Below, one piece after another: positions 62,739-64,000 of a stretch of DNA of 64,000 nt; the first letter of the stretch is position 1; every line of letters starts with the position of its first letter. Under the pieces are notes generated by a model. It searched no databases. It had not been told where the DNA came from and saw nothing but the letters and a program-made list of their open reading frames with translations. Both the position numbers and the translations under genes were made by a program. Origin of the DNA: Bdellovibrionales bacterium (GTDB lineage Bacteria; Bdellovibrionota; UBA1018); NCBI GenBank assembly GCA_018266355.1, contig JAFEAP010000011.1:62001-126000 (forward strand), in the 5' to 3' direction.

Positions 62739-62809
62739 TTTCTTTGGCCGCGTTTACCTCCGCGCAGTGTGCGCGCCTGAGGTGGTCTGTGAAAACGCGG
62801 CCAAAGAAA
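62739..62809. repeat. Three-tier nested hairpin
   Basis: Perfect 17-bp outer arms (62739-62755 / 62793-62809), 5-bp middle arms (ACCTC 62756-62760 / GAGGT 62779-62783) and a perfect 6-bp inner hairpin CGCGCA-GTG-TGCGCG (62761-62775). Dense self-complementarity suggests a structured RNA or element end. Adjacent to the minus-strand terminator. Confidence 0.7.
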
Positions 62810-62837
62810 AAGGCCCCGGGGATTTCTCCCCGAGGCC
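62803..62837 (-). terminator. Intrinsic terminator (minus strand)
   Basis: 11-bp GC-rich arms with one mismatch (62812-62822 / 62827-62837) and a 4-nt loop, followed on the minus strand by TTTTTCTTT. The orientation fits a transcript coming from the pcnB side or from the small ORF at 62864-62920, not the RqcH-like gene. Confidence 0.8.
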
Positions 62838-62846
62838 CCATTTAAA

Positions 62847-62898
62847 GTCCGACGGCACGCTCGTTAAGAGGAAATCCCCTTCGCAGCGGCCGTCGGAC
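62847..62898 (-). repeat. Hairpin overlapping the end of the candidate small ORF
   Basis: Perfect 10-bp arms GTCCGACGGC / GCCGTCGGAC at 62847-62856 and 62889-62898. On the minus strand the first arm lies within the small ORF and the second lies after its stop, so ribosomes translating the ORF would open the stem. Confidence 0.7.
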
Positions 62899-62920
62899 TC
62901 ATACTAGAGTAGCTATTCAT
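62864..62920 (-). CDS. Candidate 18-residue small ORF
   Basis: Minus-strand ORF MNSYSSMSPTAAAKGISS, stop TAA at 62864-62866. A strong AAAGGGGG ribosome site lies 7 nt before the ATG. It overlaps a 10-bp hairpin and is followed 30-60 nt later by an intrinsic terminator, with no downstream gene on that strand. It could be a small protein, a leader-type peptide or part of a dual-function small RNA. There is no similarity evidence, only the signals. Confidence 0.4.
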   Translation of the reverse strand: MNSYSSMSPTAAAKGISS

Positions 62921-63026
62921 CCGACCACCCCCTTTCGACCCCGTATAGAGGTCTTATCAGGATACCCGAATCGGGCGATTTGGGGAGGGGGTCCGCGTTT
63001 TTTTAAACGACGGCAATGAAAGAACT
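62921..63026. other. Region between small ORF and pcnB-like gene
   Basis: 106 bp downstream of the pcnB-like stop on the minus strand. It includes a TATACG at 62948-62953 (minus strand) that could be a weak -10 for the small ORF, a small dyad CCCGA-AT-CGGG at about 62965-62975, and a T7/A-rich run near 62998-63006. No other gene seen. Confidence 0.3.
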
Positions 63027-64000
63027 TTAACGGACGAAGTGTTTCACGACGTATTCGAGGGCTTCGTCCTTCGAATTCAGCTTTTTTTCGAGTTGGAGGT
63101 CGTCGACGACGCGGAGGATGTCGGAGAACTGGGGGCCGGGCGAGAAACCGAGGGTGACGAGGTCGCCGCCCGTGATGAGCTTTTCGGTCGCCGGCCCCGC
63201 GCTCGCTTCGTCGCGAAGTTTTTTCAGGAACCGGTAAGCCATGAGGTTTCCTCCGTTCGCGCGCGCGACGGCGCGATGGAGCTGGAGGAGTTCGTCGAAG
63301 AACGGTTCGAGCACCCACCGTCGAAGCGTCGCTTCGCGCATCTGGAAAGCGTGATTGAATTTCGGAAGTCCGAGGACGAGGTCGATCACGCGTTTTTTCT
63401 CGTCGCCGGAAAGGCGGAGGCGGTCGCAGGCGCTCTGGAGACTCTTCTCGGGTTCCTCTCCTCCCGCTTCGGAAAGCGCCGCCGCGAAAACGAGCGCGTT
63501 CGAACGGGGCTCCGGGTCGGCGGCCAGGGCGGAGAAGACCGCCGGCTTCACCTTCACGACTTCCGGAAGCCAGAGGGAAACCACGCCGAGTTCGCGAAGC
63601 ATCCCGATCGCTTCGTGGGGCGCGGGGCCTTTCAACATCGACGCGAACTCGTCGCGGATGCGCTCGGCGGAAACTTTGCGCGTGAACCGGGCGTTTTCGA
63701 CGAGCGCCCGCCAGGTCGCCTCCTCGATCCGGAAACCGAAACGGACGGCGAAACGGACCGCGCGCAAAACCCGAAGCGCGTCCTCCTTCAGTCGAGCCGC
63801 CGGATCGCCGATCGCGCGAAGGCGCTTCGCCTGCAGATCCGCGAAACCGCCGACGCAGTCGAGCACGCGACGGGTTTTCGGATCGTAAAAGAGGCCGTTA
63901 ATCGTGAAGTCCCGCCGGGCGGCGTCTTCCTCGGGACCAGAGAACCGCACCGATTTCGGGTGACGATAATCGGTGTACTCCGCGTCCTCGCGGAAGGTCG
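63027..64000 (-). CDS. Poly(A) polymerase / CCA-adding nucleotidyltransferase family (5' end beyond window)
   Basis: Open to the right edge, so the N-terminal part with the GxxGDDLD-type active-site loop is missing; visible residues begin TFREDAEYTDYRHP. Class II nucleotidyltransferase signatures follow: RRDFTINGLFYDP, DPAARLKEDALRVLRAVRFAVRFGF, and RIRDEF. The C-terminal half is helical. tRNA CCA-addition versus mRNA/rRNA polyadenylation (cca versus pcnB) cannot be told from this part. Confidence 0.88.
   Translation of the reverse strand, partial: TFREDAEYTDYRHPKSVRFSGPEEDAARRDFTINGLFYDPKTRRVLDCVGGFADLQAKRLRAIGDPAARLKEDALRVLRAVRFAVRFGFRIEEATWRALVENARFTRKVSAERIRDEFASMLKGPAPHEAIGMLRELGVVSLWLPEVVKVKPAVFSALAADPEPRSNALVFAAALSEAGGEEPEKSLQSACDRLRLSGDEKKRVIDLVLGLPKFNHAFQMREATLRRWVLEPFFDELLQLHRAVARANGGNLMAYRFLKKLRDEASAGPATEKLITGGDLVTLGFSPGPQFSDILRVVDDLQLEKKLNSKDEALEYVVKHFVR

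Overview
The window is GC-rich, gene-dense bacterial chromosome. Every gene is in a typical Gram-negative context: many lipobox signal peptides, an MltD-type murein hydrolase, an MscS channel, system II cytochrome c maturation (ResB/CcsA), and an RNase E/G with a large S1-domain insertion. Together with the lack of recognisable relatives for several surface lipoproteins, this suggests a Bdellovibrionota or other delta-like lineage. That assignment is an inference from gene content; no rRNA or other marker RNA is present. I found no tRNA, rRNA, CRISPR array, transposase or prophage.

Layout. 0-9.4 kb: a left-truncated slyD with a structured leader, a TetR regulator followed by a serine-hydrolase lipoprotein, a stand-alone E2 acyltransferase domain, a GT-C membrane glycosyltransferase, and the rne-prmA pair. 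9.4-16.4 kb: a tightly packed nucleoside-salvage operon deoC-deoB-deoA-pnp-cdd, ending in an MscS channel. 16.3-22 kb: a Crp/Fnr regulator next to a perfect palindrome, an M14-like peptidase, an unusual SDR-lipoprotein fusion and a 5'-deoxyadenosine/SAH-type deaminase. 22.1-23 kb: rplU-rpmA with a strong terminator. 23-31.2 kb: two very large paralogous lipoproteins (RCC1 and kelch propellers) with a shared N-terminal domain and shared upstream sequence blocks. 31.4-39 kb: obgE-nadD-rsfS-rlmH, a small lipoprotein, gpmI-pfkA and comF. 39-48 kb: a flavoprotein-like gene, lysC, mltD, small unknown genes, a degenerate biotin-carboxylase-like gene and an Rsm22-type methyltransferase. 48-48.45 kb: a four-helix-bundle (S23/IVS-type) ORF bounded by near-identical 36-bp inverted repeats. 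48.4-53.5 kb: an Hpt-like/CheY pair, a UvrD/Rep helicase and an FG-GAP propeller lipoprotein. 53.7-60.9 kb: a minus-strand run rlmI-bcp-rlmL-unknown-resB-ccsA. 60.9-64 kb: an RqcH-like gene, a 565-bp intergenic tract dense in inverted repeats that includes a candidate small gene, and a pcnB/cca-type gene running off the right edge.

How the genes work together. The deo/pnp/cdd operon turns nucleosides into bases plus (deoxy)ribose phosphates, and DeoC sends these to glyceraldehyde-3-phosphate; pfkA and gpmI provide nearby glycolytic steps. Ribosome biogenesis and translation quality control are heavily represented (prmA, rplU, rpmA, obgE, rsfS, rlmH, rlmL, rlmI, rsm22-like, rqcH-like). The most unusual content is the set of three lipoproteins built on different seven-bladed propeller types, the IVS-like element, the inverted-repeat tract at 62.5-62.9 kb, the fused SDR-lipoprotein, and the acyl-CoA-carboxylase-like protein that lacks its biotin lysine.
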